A stretch of DNA of 15,572 nucleotides from an uncultured Gammaproteobacteria bacterium. Lineage in GTDB: Bacteria > Pseudomonadota > Gammaproteobacteria > Arenicellales > UBA868. Position 1 is the first letter of the stretch; each line of letters begins with the position of its first letter. The DNA lies in the NCBI GenBank assembly GCA_913051905.1, contig CAJXBY010000048.1, forward strand, positions 1 through 15,572, read 5' to 3'. Under the pieces are notes generated by a model that ran no database searches, was not told the DNA's origin, and saw only the letters and a program-made list of their open reading frames with translations. This document shows positions 6,332-15,032 of the stretch, piece after piece. The translations under genes and the position numbers were made by a program.

Positions 6332-7552
6332 ATGGCGGAAACTTCCTTGAATCGGGCTTGGCAAACGCCTGCAGTCATCTTGCTTGCGGGTTGCCTGATT
6401 TCTGCCTTTGGGTTCGGCGCCCGTTCGGTCATGGGGCTGTACCTTGAGCCGATGACCAGTCAACTGGACTGGAACAGAGAAACCTATGCCATGGCGATGG
6501 CCATTCAGAATCTCGTCTGGGGTGTGGGTATGGCTGTGGCCGGTGCGGCAGTGGATCGCCACGGTCCGGTCTGGGTCATCGCCGGCGGGTCGCTGATCTA
6601 TGCGCTGGGCATCTGGGGTATGACCGTCTCGACGACCGGTGCGATGCTTTTTTTCACTGGGGGTGTGCTGACGGGTCTGGGTGTCGCGTTTACTGGCTTT
6701 CCGCTTGCCATTGCTGCGATGGTAAAAACCGTTAGCCCCAGACGCCGCTCCTTGATCATGGGTGCGGGCACCGCTGCCGGGTCGGTGGGCCAGATTATCT
6801 TTTCACCGTTTATGCAGGCGATGATCGACCGATTTGGATGGAACGACGGTCTCGTTATCTTGTCCGTCTCTACGTTGGTCATCTTGCCGCTGGCGCTCCT
6901 ATTACCGAATCATGCTAGCGTCGAGGAACCGGATACAGAAGATCAGACGATGAAAATGGCCTTATCTGAGGCAATACGTCATCGAGGGTATGTCCTTCTG
7001 ACGATCGGTTTTTTTGTCTGTGGGTTTCATGTGACTTTTATTTCCGTCCACTTTCCGGCTTATGTGGTGGATCTGGGGCTTTCCGGGAATGTGGCTGCCT
7101 GGTGTCTCTCCCTGATCGGAATATTCAATATCATCGGCGCAATCGGTGCCGGGCTTTACGGGCAGAATAGAAGCAATTCCAACGGCTTGAGTTTTCTTTA
7201 CGCCGGACGGGCTGTGGTTATCCTGGGCCTGCTTCTGATGCCGAAAACTGAGCTGAACATCTATATTTTTGCATCGGTCATGGGGTTGCTGTGGTTGTCG
7301 ACGGTGCCGCTGACAACGGGAGTGGTCACAAAAATATTTGGCATCCGTTACCTCGCAACCCTGTTCGGTATTGTCTTTCTGAGTCACCAGTGCGGCAGTT
7401 TTATCGGTGTATGGCTGGGCGGTTATATCCACGATTTGACTGGTTCCTATGACATGGTGTGGCAGGCCGGGGTCGTGCTTGGTTTGTTGGCGGCATTGGT
7501 CCATTGGCCGATCAACGAGGACCCGATTAGGCGACCTGCTTCGGCACTGTAA
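6332..7552 (+). CDS. MFS transporter, monocarboxylate/oxalate-formate type
   Basis: A 406-residue inner-membrane carrier with about 12 hydrophobic segments (for example near 13-35, 55-75, 80-99, 105-130, 141-163, 172-191, 219-240, 256-277, 288-303, 310-330, 341-364 and 375-391) and a polar central loop at about 192-218, typical of the major facilitator superfamily. Motif A is present as GAAVDRHGP at 71-79, and GFHVTFISVHFPAY at 231-244 fits the monocarboxylate porter-like branch. It would move a small carboxylate or amino acid derivative; direction and substrate cannot be read from sequence. ATG at 6332 is used; no Shine-Dalgarno is clear, and a dyad CTATC-ATC-GATAG ends just before the start. 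It lies downstream of the ABC gene on the same strand. Export of anthranilate or uptake of an aromatic compound is a guess from the neighbouring kynurenine operon. Confidence 0.9.
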   Translation: MAETSLNRAWQTPAVILLAGCLISAFGFGARSVMGLYLEPMTSQLDWNRETYAMAMAIQNLVWGVGMAVAGAAVDRHGPVWVIAGGSLIYALGIWGMTVSTTGAMLFFTGGVLTGLGVAFTGFPLAIAAMVKTVSPRRRSLIMGAGTAAGSVGQIIFSPFMQAMIDRFGWNDGLVILSVSTLVILPLALLLPNHASVEEPDTEDQTMKMALSEAIRHRGYVLLTIGFFVCGFHVTFISVHFPAYVVDLGLSGNVAAWCLSLIGIFNIIGAIGAGLYGQNRSNSNGLSFLYAGRAVVILGLLLMPKTELNIYIFASVMGLLWLSTVPLTTGVVTKIFGIRYLATLFGIVFLSHQCGSFIGVWLGGYIHDLTGSYDMVWQAGVVLGLLAALVHWPINEDPIRRPASAL

Positions 7553-7620
7553 CGGTCGACTCCGGGTCCAGTCTGAACCGGGAGTTGCTTCTGAGTCCGG
7601 TTTATCCCACAGTAGCGAAC

Positions 7621-8262
7621 ATGGATCAGAGCAGACGTGCCATCGAACCCAGCCTTAGAATACTACGCACAGACGTATCAGGCATGCCGATCGAATGGAT
7701 CGGCTTCGAAGGGGCAGTCAAACTGCATTGTCTTGACCAGATTCTGTATCCGATGGGTTCTCCTCTGTACACCGTGCGCGGTGGCATCAATGCCCGATCG
7801 GGCCGACGCAGCACTCTTGATGTGTACTCGATCATCTGTACGCTTGGCCACTCTAGGGCGCATCTGAAACGACATCCCTCATATACACCTCCGCTGAACA
7901 ACCGGGCACTGTTCAAACGAGATGCCCATCTGTGCCTTTATTGCGGTGAGCAGTTCCGGTCCGGCGAATTGTCCAGGGATCATGTTCAGCCGCTGAGCCG
8001 AGGCGGTAAAGACATCTGGCAGAATGTCGTGACCGCCTGCAGGCGATGCAATCACCGTAAAGGGGGCAACACGCCTGAAGAATCTGGGCTACAGCTTTTG
8101 GCGGTGCCTTTTGTGCCGACCCATGCGGAATATATTTACCTGTCGGGGCGGCGCATCTTGGCCGACCAGATGGATTTTTTGCTGGCGCATTTCCCGCGCA
8201 ACAGCCCGCTCCACAAACGCATTGATTCAGCCGGCGGGTTCACTGGGTTACCCAGCGCTTGA
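7621..8262 (+). CDS. HNH endonuclease-fold protein
   Basis: A 213-residue protein with a C-terminal HNH domain. Its two zinc knuckles are CLYC (105-108) and CRRC (140-143), and the core runs from SRDHVQPLSRGG (118-129) with the metal/catalytic pair Asp120-His121, through Asn135 to CNHRKGG (143-149). The N-terminal half is the one usually found ahead of this HNH subtype and ends in NNRALFKRDAHLCLYCG. ATG 7621 is preferred; an in-frame TTG at 7585 would add 12 residues. It follows the MFS gene by 68 bases, and its TGA overlaps the TTG start of the next gene, so the two are probably co-translated. The cellular role of this widespread HNH type is not well defined. No partner suggests a restriction or toxin system, so housekeeping DNA processing is as likely as defence. 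Confidence 0.88.
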   Translation: MDQSRRAIEPSLRILRTDVSGMPIEWIGFEGAVKLHCLDQILYPMGSPLYTVRGGINARSGRRSTLDVYSIICTLGHSRAHLKRHPSYTPPLNNRALFKRDAHLCLYCGEQFRSGELSRDHVQPLSRGGKDIWQNVVTACRRCNHRKGGNTPEESGLQLLAVPFVPTHAEYIYLSGRRILADQMDFLLAHFPRNSPLHKRIDSAGGFTGLPSA

Positions 8263-9464
8263 GCAGACAGAGCGAACTGATCAGGGGGATACGGTCTCGG
8301 GCTGTCCATGCCGGCGAGGGTCCCGAGGCCGGAAGCAGTGCATCGGCACCGAGTATCACCATGTCCAGCACTTTTGTTATTGATCAACCAGTCAGCTTCT
8401 CGGCGCAAGACAAACCGGACGACTCACCTTACGTATACAGCCGTTGGGACAACCCGACGGTTACCGTGCTTCAGGACAAGCTCGCTGCACTGGAAGGAGC
8501 AGAAGCCTGCCGCTGTTTCGCAAGTGGTATGGCAGCAATCTCTGCGCTGCTGCTTTCCACGCTCCAGCCGGGTGACCGGCTGGTGATCAGTGATGCCTTG
8601 TATCCGGGTACCGCAGAGTTTGCCAGGACCACACTCAGTCAACTGGGCATAGAAGTCGTCAGCGCAAACCTGTCTGATCTGGGTTCCACTGAGCGTGCGA
8701 TCACTCCAGGCACCCGGCTGGTGTGGGGTGAGACACCAGCGAACCCCACATTGAGAATTACGGATATTGCAGGTGTTGCAGAGATTGCGCATGCCAATGG
8801 AGCCGAGTTGGCGGTGGATTCTACTTTTGCCACGCCTATCGCGACCCGGCCGCTAGAGTTTGGTGCGGACTATGTGGTTCATTCACTCACCAAATACTGT
8901 TGTGGTCACGGCGATGCCATGGGCGGGGCAGTGCTCGGGCGACGGGAGTCTCTGCGAACCATTGAGTCCACCGGCCAGATTTATATGGGGGGTGTGATCA
9001 GTCCGTTCAATGCCTGGCTGATCAACCGGGGGCTGGCGACGCTGCCTGTACGGATGAAGGCTCACGAGTCCAACGCATTTGTACTCGCAAGGTTTCTGGA
9101 ATCCCATCCGAAAATCATCAAGGTGCTTTATCCCGGTTTGGACTCTCACCCCCATCACGACTTGGCCAGTCAGCAGATGGAGAACTATTCCGGAATGATA
9201 GCTGTCCAGGTTGCCAACGGTCCCGAGGAGGCTGTGAAGTTGATGCGGACCCTGAAGGTCTTCCACTATGCGGTTTCCCTGGGGCATCACCGCAGTCTCA
9301 TCTACTGGCTTGCTACGGACGACCTGATGGCTTCGAGCTACGGGCTGCAGGGTGCACAACTCGATGCATATCGTGCTTTTGCCGGGGACGGCGTGTTCCG
9401 GATTTCGGTGGGCCTGGAGGACCCACAGGACCTTTGTGACGACCTTGCTCAGGCGCTAGAGTGA
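8259..9464 (+). CDS. Cys/Met metabolism PLP-dependent enzyme (trans-sulfuration family)
   Basis: A 401-residue fold-type I PLP enzyme of the cystathionine gamma-synthase / cystathionine lyase / methionine gamma-lyase family. Motifs in order are RAVHAGEGPE at 14-23, YVYSRWDNPT at 58-67 (the phosphate-binding Tyr-Ser-Arg of the neighbouring subunit), FASGMAAISA at 87-96, GETPANPTLRITDI at 157-170, DSTFATPIATRPL at 187-199, HSLTKYCCGHGDAMGGA at 208-224 with Schiff-base Lys212, and RISVGLED at 381-388 with the substrate-carboxylate Arg381. The start is TTG at 8259: the conserved N-terminus lies just after it, and an in-frame stop at 8223-8225 excludes an earlier one. It overlaps the HNH stop by four bases (TTGA). 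The usual SLGG-x-E-SL motif near residue 340 is replaced by SLGHHRSLIYW, so the exact reaction is uncertain. Confidence 0.9.
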   Translation: MSRQSELIRGIRSRAVHAGEGPEAGSSASAPSITMSSTFVIDQPVSFSAQDKPDDSPYVYSRWDNPTVTVLQDKLAALEGAEACRCFASGMAAISALLLSTLQPGDRLVISDALYPGTAEFARTTLSQLGIEVVSANLSDLGSTERAITPGTRLVWGETPANPTLRITDIAGVAEIAHANGAELAVDSTFATPIATRPLEFGADYVVHSLTKYCCGHGDAMGGAVLGRRESLRTIESTGQIYMGGVISPFNAWLINRGLATLPVRMKAHESNAFVLARFLESHPKIIKVLYPGLDSHPHHDLASQQMENYSGMIAVQVANGPEEAVKLMRTLKVFHYAVSLGHHRSLIYWLATDDLMASSYGLQGAQLDAYRAFAGDGVFRISVGLEDPQDLCDDLAQALE

Positions 9465-9498
9465 AGGCCTCAGGCAGGCAAGTACCTGGATACGGAGT

Positions 9499-10446
9499 TC
9501 AGTGTGGTGTGGTGGCTTTCGCTTGCTGTTCATCGGCGTGGTAGGACGAACGTACCATCGGCCCCGAAGCCACATGGTCAAACCCCATCTTTTCGCCAAT
9601 GCGGGCCAGATCATCAAATTCGGCGGGTGTGACGTAGCGTTCAACCGGTAAATAATGACGACTGGGCTGCAGATACTGTCCGAGCGTAAGAAGTCGCACA
9701 TTATGGTTTCTAAGGTCCGACATCACGGATTCGACTTCCGTCAAGCTTTCGCCCAGCCCGAGCATCAACCCGGATTTTGTCGGTACATCCGAGCATTTGT
9801 CGGAAAACCGCTGAAGTAACTTCAAAGAATGCGCGTAGTCGGCACCTGGCCGAACCCGTTTGTAGAGTCTCGGTATCGTTTCGAGGTTATGGTTAAAAAC
9901 GTCCGGCGGTGACTGGACGAGGATATCGATAGCGACGTCCAGCCGTCCTCGAAAGTCAGGGGTAAGAATCTCGATCTTTATCTCCGGGCTGGACTCCCGG
10001 ATTGCTTCTATGCAGGACAGGAAGTGACCAGCACCACCGTCGCGCAGGTCGTCCCGGTCCACTGAGGTTACGACAACGTAGGCCAGTCCCATTTCTGCTA
10101 CCGTGACCGCCAGCCTGGAGGGTTCCTCCGGATCCAGTGGCCCCGGCCGGCCGTGGGCGACATCGCAGAAGGGGCATCTCCTCGTACACAGGTCGCCCAT
10201 GATCATGAAGGTGGCTGTTCCCTGGCCGAAACACTCCCCGAGGTTCGGGCAGCCGGCCTCCTCGCAGACCGTGTGCAGCCCGGCCTGCCGGAGTATTTTC
10301 TTGAGCCGTACAACCTCCGGGGTTCCCGGAAAGCGGGCGCGAATCCACTTCGGCTTTCGCAGGCGGTCCGACGGCTCCGTGGCCGGGAATTTGACCGGCA
10401 CTCGGGCGACTTTCTCCGAGCCTCTTTGTTTGCCGAGTTCAGTCAC
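9499..10446 (-). CDS. lipA: Lipoyl synthase
   Basis: Radical SAM enzyme that inserts two sulfurs into the octanoyl chain carried on lipoyl domains, including GcvH and the E2 subunits of 2-oxoacid dehydrogenases. The 315-residue protein has the auxiliary cluster motif [12 protein letters not shown] with Cys61, Cys66 and Cys72, the radical SAM motif CTRRCPFC with Cys87, Cys91 and Cys94, and the conserved C-terminal [10 protein letters not shown] at 298-307 supplying the serine ligand of the auxiliary cluster. All iron-sulfur ligands are present. The start is GTG at 10446, and GTGA overlaps the gcvP stop by four bases, so lipA is probably translated with gcvP. No lipB or lplA is seen nearby, although lipA often neighbours lipB. 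The tail end faces the PLP gene with only a 34-base gap and no convincing terminator. Confidence 0.97.
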   Translation of the reverse strand: MTELGKQRGSEKVARVPVKFPATEPSDRLRKPKWIRARFPGTPEVVRLKKILRQAGLHTVCEEAGCPNLGECFGQGTATFMIMGDLCTRRCPFCDVAHGRPGPLDPEEPSRLAVTVAEMGLAYVVVTSVDRDDLRDGGAGHFLSCIEAIRESSPEIKIEILTPDFRGRLDVAIDILVQSPPDVFNHNLETIPRLYKRVRPGADYAHSLKLLQRFSDKCSDVPTKSGLMLGLGESLTEVESVMSDLRNHNVRLLTLGQYLQPSRHYLPVERYVTPAEFDDLARIGEKMGFDHVASGPMVRSSYHADEQQAKATTPH

Positions 10447-13352
10447 GCGGCTTGACGGTCATAGTCGCTCATTGGGGGGCAGCTGCAGACTACGTTCCTG
10501 TCTCCATGCACGTTATCTACCCGGCCAACGGGTGGCCAGTATTTATCCCTTTCTGTATCGGCCGTGGGAAAGAAAGCCTGTTCTCGGGTATATGGCCTAT
10601 CCCAATCACCAGAAGTCAGGAGGTGTTGAGCATGAGGCGCATTCCGTAGCAGGCTGTTTTCCGCGTCAACGGTACCGTTCTGGATATCGTCGATCTCCTT
10701 TCGTATCAGAATCATTGCATCACAGAAACGATCCAGTTCAGCCCTGGACTCGCTTTCAGTTGGCTCAATCATAAACGAGTCGGCAACCGGCCACGACATG
10801 GTTGGGGCGTGAAAACCATAGTCAACCAACCGTTTTGCTACATCCTCGACCGTGATCCCACAGGTGGCCTTGATCTCAGAGAGATCAACTATGCATTCGT
10901 GTGCAACCAGGCCACCGGGCCCTGTGTAGACGACCGGGTAGTGTGCATTGAGGCGCCGGGCAATGTAATTGGCATTGAGGATGGCGATTTCAGTGGCCCG
11001 GCGGACTCCGCTGGCACCTAACATAGAAATGTATGCCCAGGAGATTGGCAGAATCGAAGCAGAACCCCAGGGGGCCGCGGAAATCGTTCCAATAGTGCTT
11101 TTACCGGCTGCGGCAGGATTGACGCCCTCGACCAGGGGGTGACCCGGCAGGTAGGGCGAAAGGTGGGACAGGACTCCGATCGGACCCATGCCCGGGCCGC
11201 CGCCGCCGTGCGGTATGGCAAAAGTCTTGTGCAAGTTGATGTGGGCGACATCAGCACCGATCTCACCCGGCCGGCAGATACCGACCAGTGCATTGAGGTT
11301 TGCACCATCCATGTAGACCTGCCCGCCATGTTGATGGATTACTTCGCATATTTCCCGAATCGCCTCCTCAAATACACCGTGTGTGGACGGGTAAGTGATC
11401 ATCAGGGCGGCCAGATTGTTGTGGTGGTGTTTCGCTTTCTCGCTCAGATCATTGAGATCGATATTGCCCTGATCATCACATCCGACGACAACGACCTCCA
11501 TGCCTGCGAGAATTGCGCTCGCGGGGTTCGTCCCATGTGCCGATGACGGAATGAGACAGATGTTCCGGTGGCCTTCGCCGCGGTTCTGGTGATAGGCCCG
11601 TATGCAGAGCAGGCCCGCATACTCACCCTGAGAGCCGGCATTCGGCTGCAGGGAGATTGCGTGAAATCCGGTTATTTCACAGAGCATATCTTCCAGTTCT
11701 TCGAAAAGCTGCTGGTAGCCCTGGGTCTGATCGAGCGGGGCGAAAGGATGGAGGTTACTGAAGTCCCGGTAGGAGAGGGGCAGCAGCTCGGAAGTCGCGT
11801 TGAGTTTCATGGTGCACGATCCAAGCGGAATCATGGATCGCCCGAGGCTGATGTCCTTGCTCGCCGCTCGTCGCATGTAACGCATCATCTCTGTTTCAGA
11901 ACGGTAGCGGTGAAATATTTCATGGGTCAAAAATTCGCTCTGCCGTTGAAGCTCTACAGGGATGTTTTGCTCAACTTCCTGGTCTAGAACGGCGAGATCC
12001 AGCTTGCGGTCTGCAGCGGTGTGAAACACCCGCCACAGTGTCTGCACATTGGAACGTTTGGTTGTTTCGTCTAAGGTGATCCCCAGATGGTCGGCATCGA
12101 TCTGGCGAAGATTAATGCGGGATTCTCTAGCCCTGGCGGCAATGCGTCCTGCGAGTCCGGGTACCTTGACCCTGACGGTGTCGAAAAATGCGCTTTCTGC
12201 GACCGGATGACCCAACCGATCCAGGCCGAGCGCCATGATCTGAGTCAGGCGGTGTACCCGGCGGGCAATGGTCAGCAGGCCGTCCGGGCCGTGATACATC
12301 GCGTAAAGCGCCGAAATATTTGCCAGCAATACCTGGGCTGTACAGATGTTGCTGGTGGCCTTTTCTCGCCTTATATGCTGTTCTCGCGTTTGCAGTGCCA
12401 TGCGCAGGGCCGGCCGTCCCTGGGCGTCAATGGAAACCCCGATGATTCGACCTGGCGTCGAGCGTTTGTAGGCATCCCGGGTGGCAAAGAAGGCGGCATG
12501 CGGGCCGCCATAGCCCATGGGTACACCGAACCTCTGGGCGTTGCCGATAACAATGTCGGCACCAATCTCTCCTGGTGGCTTAATGAGAGTCAGCGCGAGG
12601 ATATCTGCGGCAACAGTGACCAGCGCATCCTTGCGGTGGGCGGCTGCGATCGCGTCGCTCGGGTCCCGTAGGGCGCCGGTCGATGCCGGGTATTGAATGA
12701 GTGCGCCAAAGAATTCCTGGTCGTCGAGCGCTTCGTACGGGTTTCCAACCGCAATCTCGTAACCCAGAAATGCGGCACGGGTCCGGATTACGGCGAGGGT
12801 CTGAGGGTGGCAGTCCTCATCGACGAAAAACACGTTCGACTTGCTTTTCGCGATCCGGCGGGACATGGTCATGGCTTCGGCGGCTGCGGTCGCTTCATCC
12901 AGAAGAGAAGCGTTGGCGATCTCCATTCCGGTGAGATCCATGATCATCTGCTGAAACCCGAGGAGCACCTCCAGGCGTCCCTGACTCACTTCCGGCTGGT
13001 AGGGCGTGTAAGCGGTGTACCAGTCCGGGTTTTCCATGACATTTCTTTTGATTACCGGCGGCATGATGGTGCCGTGATAACCGCAGCCGATCATCGAGAT
13101 AAAGACGTTGTTTCTGTGCCTCATGTGCCTGAGGTAAGTGCTGGTTGCCCTTTCGCTTCGGGGTTCAGGCAGATCAAGGGGCCGTTCACTGACGATTGAT
13201 TCGGGCACGGCATCGGTGATCAGGGCATCCAGTGTTTCATAGCCCACTGATTCGAGCATGGCCTCTATATCCGATTGGCTCGGTCCGATGTGGCGACGGA
13301 TAAAGTCGCCGTGCATTTCAAGATCAGTCAGGCTCTGGCGAGTCGTCGTCAT
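10443..13352 (-). CDS. gcvP: Glycine dehydrogenase (decarboxylating), P-protein
   Basis: PLP enzyme of the glycine cleavage system: it decarboxylates glycine and passes the aminomethyl group to the lipoyl arm of GcvH. At 969 residues it is the single-chain (fused GcvPA-GcvPB) type usual in Proteobacteria and eukaryotes. The N-terminal half shows FIRRHIGPS at 18-26 and [14 protein letters not shown] at 115-128. The C-terminal, active half has [14 protein letters not shown] at 506-519, [12 protein letters not shown] at 570-581, [12 protein letters not shown] at 602-613 and [18 protein letters not shown] at 704-721 with Schiff-base Lys709. ATG 13352 is preceded six bases away by a run of seven G, a workable ribosome-binding site. 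It lies 33 bases after gcvH, and its stop overlaps the lipA start. Confidence 0.98.
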   Translation of the reverse strand: MTTTRQSLTDLEMHGDFIRRHIGPSQSDIEAMLESVGYETLDALITDAVPESIVSERPLDLPEPRSERATSTYLRHMRHRNNVFISMIGCGYHGTIMPPVIKRNVMENPDWYTAYTPYQPEVSQGRLEVLLGFQQMIMDLTGMEIANASLLDEATAAAEAMTMSRRIAKSKSNVFFVDEDCHPQTLAVIRTRAAFLGYEIAVGNPYEALDDQEFFGALIQYPASTGALRDPSDAIAAAHRKDALVTVAADILALTLIKPPGEIGADIVIGNAQRFGVPMGYGGPHAAFFATRDAYKRSTPGRIIGVSIDAQGRPALRMALQTREQHIRREKATSNICTAQVLLANISALYAMYHGPDGLLTIARRVHRLTQIMALGLDRLGHPVAESAFFDTVRVKVPGLAGRIAARARESRINLRQIDADHLGITLDETTKRSNVQTLWRVFHTAADRKLDLAVLDQEVEQNIPVELQRQSEFLTHEIFHRYRSETEMMRYMRRAASKDISLGRSMIPLGSCTMKLNATSELLPLSYRDFSNLHPFAPLDQTQGYQQLFEELEDMLCEITGFHAISLQPNAGSQGEYAGLLCIRAYHQNRGEGHRNICLIPSSAHGTNPASAILAGMEVVVVGCDDQGNIDLNDLSEKAKHHHNNLAALMITYPSTHGVFEEAIREICEVIHQHGGQVYMDGANLNALVGICRPGEIGADVAHINLHKTFAIPHGGGGPGMGPIGVLSHLSPYLPGHPLVEGVNPAAAGKSTIGTISAAPWGSASILPISWAYISMLGASGVRRATEIAILNANYIARRLNAHYPVVYTGPGGLVAHECIVDLSEIKATCGITVEDVAKRLVDYGFHAPTMSWPVADSFMIEPTESESRAELDRFCDAMILIRKEIDDIQNGTVDAENSLLRNAPHAQHLLTSGDWDRPYTREQAFFPTADTERDKYWPPVGRVDNVHGDRNVVCSCPPMSDYDRQAA

Positions 13353-13358
13353 TGCATT

Positions 13359-13365
13359 CCCCCCC
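13359..13365 (-). promoter_or_regulatory. G-run ribosome-binding site of gcvP
   Basis: Seven consecutive G on the minus strand lie six bases before the gcvP ATG and are the only purine-rich element in the gcvH-gcvP gap. A homopolymer of this kind is also prone to length change. Confidence 0.5.
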
Positions 13366-13385
13366 GGAAATAATGTCGATGTTGG

Positions 13386-13763
13386 TTACTCGAGTGTGGC
13401 GATAAGGTTGTTGTAGTCATCCTCTGACAGTAGATTGTCAAGTTCCTGTGGATCACTCATGGCCACTTTGTAGAACCAGCCTGTTGCCATTGGGTCTTCG
13501 TTGACCTTTTCAGGTGCGTCGTTGAGCGTGTCATTGACTGCACTGATTGTTCCGCTTACGGGAGACTTGACGTCTCCGGCAGCCTTTACCGATTCAATTA
13601 CAGCGGCTTCGTCTCCCTGGTGCACCGTGGTGCCGACGGAAGGCAGTTCAACGTAGACCAGTTCGCCTAATTGTTCCTGGGCGTAGTTTGTGATGCCTAC
13701 GGTCACCGTATCCCCATCGGCAAGCGCCCATTCATGATCATCTGTAAAAAGCCGTTCGCTCAT
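13386..13763 (-). CDS. gcvH: Glycine cleavage system H protein
   Basis: Small lipoyl carrier (125 residues, the usual size) that shuttles the aminomethyl group between GcvP, GcvT and lipoamide dehydrogenase. The N-terminal HEWALADGDTVTVGITNYAQ (10-29) and the lipoylation site VIESVKAAGDVKSPVSG (55-71) with Lys60 are diagnostic. The conserved GWFYKV follows at 94-99. ATG 13763 is preceded by a purine-rich AAGGGGAAACAGG. It lies between gcvT and gcvP in one operon. LipA encoded two genes downstream would complete its cofactor. Confidence 0.97.
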   Translation of the reverse strand: MSERLFTDDHEWALADGDTVTVGITNYAQEQLGELVYVELPSVGTTVHQGDEAAVIESVKAAGDVKSPVSGTISAVNDTLNDAPEKVNEDPMATGWFYKVAMSDPQELDNLLSEDDYNNLIATLE

Positions 13764-13780
13764 AGTGCCTGTTTCCCCTT

Positions 13781-13803
13781 GTTTAACATTAAACGATCGA
13801 TCG
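13781..13803. repeat. Two adjoining palindromes in gcvT-gcvH gap
   Basis: GTTTAACATTAAAC (13781-13794) is a dyad with 6-base arms around CA, and it shares its last base with the perfect palindrome CGATCGATCG (13794-13803). Both lie in the 44-base gap after the gcvT stop. They could be a protein site or a weak mRNA hairpin; neither resembles a standard terminator. Confidence 0.35.
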
Positions 13804-13807
13804 AAGA

Positions 13808-14914
13808 TTATGATTTGAGATATCGATGTTGCACGAAAGGTAACTTGCAGACCGTTACCGGCACGGGTTTCCCCCGGACGATTGCCTGAAGTCCGGTGCC
13901 CTCCGATGAATACGCATTCTCAACATAGCCCATCGCGACCGGTCTGGCGAGTGAAGGACCGTATCCTCCGCTCGTCACCTCACCCACGGACTCACCGTCC
14001 GGCAATTGCAGCGATGCGTGGGCTCGAACCGGTGCCCGTCCCTCGGGTTGTATCCCTACGCGCATCCGACCAGTGCCGTCAGAGAGTTCGGACAGTATGC
14101 GGTCGGCTCCGGGAAATCCGCCACTCCGATCACCGGTTGCACGGCGGCAGGCGGGAATGGCCCAGGCGATGTTTGCCTCTACAGGAGTGATCTCGGGACC
14201 GATATCATTGCCATGCAGACAGAGCCCTGCTTCGAGGCGCAGAGAGTCTCTGGCACCAAGACCGGCTGGTCTGACCTGCTCCTGTTCTAGGAGCAGACGG
14301 GCCAGTGGTTCGGTATCGGCATCGGCCAGTGAAAATTCGAATCCGTCTTCTCCCGTATACCCGCTGCGGTGGGCAAGACAGTGAAGTTCTCCGATTGTGG
14401 TCCGGGTAACCTCCATGAAGCGCTGTTCACCTAGCATGCTGCTAAGACGGTTAACGACCTGCTGAGTTGCCGGACCTTGGAGGGCCAGCAGTCCGTGTCC
14501 GGTGAGCAGATCAACACGGCACCGGTCGCCGATCTCGGACCGGAGATGACTCATTACGGTGTGTTTGTTGGCTGCGTTCACCACCAATCGAAAGTGGTCA
14601 CCGAGATTCGAGATCATCAGGTCATCCAGAATGCCCCCTTGTTCGGTCGTGAAATACGCGTAGCGCTGGCGACCGTTTGGCAGGCCGGCGAGGTCGGTGG
14701 GGATCAGTGATTCAAGCAGAGTCGCTGCGTCGGGCCCTTCGACCACAATCTGCCCCATGTGGGAAACATCGAAGAGCCCGGCAGATGAACGAACCTGGGT
14801 GTGCTCGCGGATGATTCCGTCGGGGTAACTGAGAGGCATCTCATATCCCCCGAACTCCACCATCTTGGCGCCGAGTTCGAGGTGTAGGGCGTACAACGGC
14901 GTTCGTTCAGCCAT
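13808..14914 (-). CDS. gcvT: Aminomethyltransferase, glycine cleavage system T protein
   Basis: Folate-dependent enzyme that releases ammonia from aminomethyl-lipoyl-GcvH and forms 5,10-methylene-tetrahydrofolate. The 368-residue chain shows the N-terminal FGGYEMPLSYP at 21-31, VRSSAGLFDVSHMGQ at 41-55, GGILDDLMI at 93-101 with the folate-binding aspartate pair, and SGYTGEDGFEFS in the middle. C-terminal motifs include RDSLRLEAGLCLHGND and the late GEVTSGGYGPSL. ATG 14914 opens the conserved TPLYALHLELGAKMVEFGG region; there is no good Shine-Dalgarno. It is the first gene of the gcvT-gcvH-gcvP-lipA unit, with a TATAAT box upstream. Confidence 0.97.
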   Translation of the reverse strand: MAERTPLYALHLELGAKMVEFGGYEMPLSYPDGIIREHTQVRSSAGLFDVSHMGQIVVEGPDAATLLESLIPTDLAGLPNGRQRYAYFTTEQGGILDDLMISNLGDHFRLVVNAANKHTVMSHLRSEIGDRCRVDLLTGHGLLALQGPATQQVVNRLSSMLGEQRFMEVTRTTIGELHCLAHRSGYTGEDGFEFSLADADTEPLARLLLEQEQVRPAGLGARDSLRLEAGLCLHGNDIGPEITPVEANIAWAIPACRRATGDRSGGFPGADRILSELSDGTGRMRVGIQPEGRAPVRAHASLQLPDGESVGEVTSGGYGPSLARPVAMGYVENAYSSEGTGLQAIVRGKPVPVTVCKLPFVQHRYLKS

Positions 14915-14983
14915 CGGACGCGAGTGGGGGGTCAGAAACGTGAAGATTCACCAGAGACTAGGGACCATGCGCACCATGAATCC

Positions 14984-14989
14984 ATTATA
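14984..14989 (-). promoter_or_regulatory. Candidate -10 box of gcvT operon
   Basis: On the minus strand a perfect TATAAT lies about 70 bases before the gcvT ATG. No good -35 hexamer is seen 16-19 bases upstream, so the promoter may need an activator. The resulting leader of roughly 60 bases is too short for a glycine riboswitch. A small dyad GTGA-ATCT-TCAC lies within it. Confidence 0.5.
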
Positions 14990-15032
14990 AACTTTTCTCG
15001 TTTCCATCGGCCATTGCATGCCAGCCGTGAGC

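Noticed and set aside
7621..8262. HNH protein as part of a defence, homing or prophage element.
   Set aside because: No methylase, intron boundary, phage, toxin or other defence gene is next to it; neighbours are a transporter and a metabolic enzyme.
9465..9498. Bidirectional terminator between the convergent PLP gene and lipA.
   Set aside because: Only a weak CAGG-CCTG pairing is seen, with no T runs on either strand.
12087..12671. Long plus-strand frame (194 codons) opposite gcvP.
   Set aside because: It has no recognisable domain and lies entirely over a clear gcvP coding region, so it is a shadow of GC-rich codon use. The same applies to the 180-codon frame at 6962-7504 and the 223-codon frame at 10103-10774.
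14915..15032. Glycine riboswitch upstream of gcvT.
   Set aside because: The leader after the TATAAT is only about 60 bases, and no glycine-aptamer core or paired aptamers can be seen.
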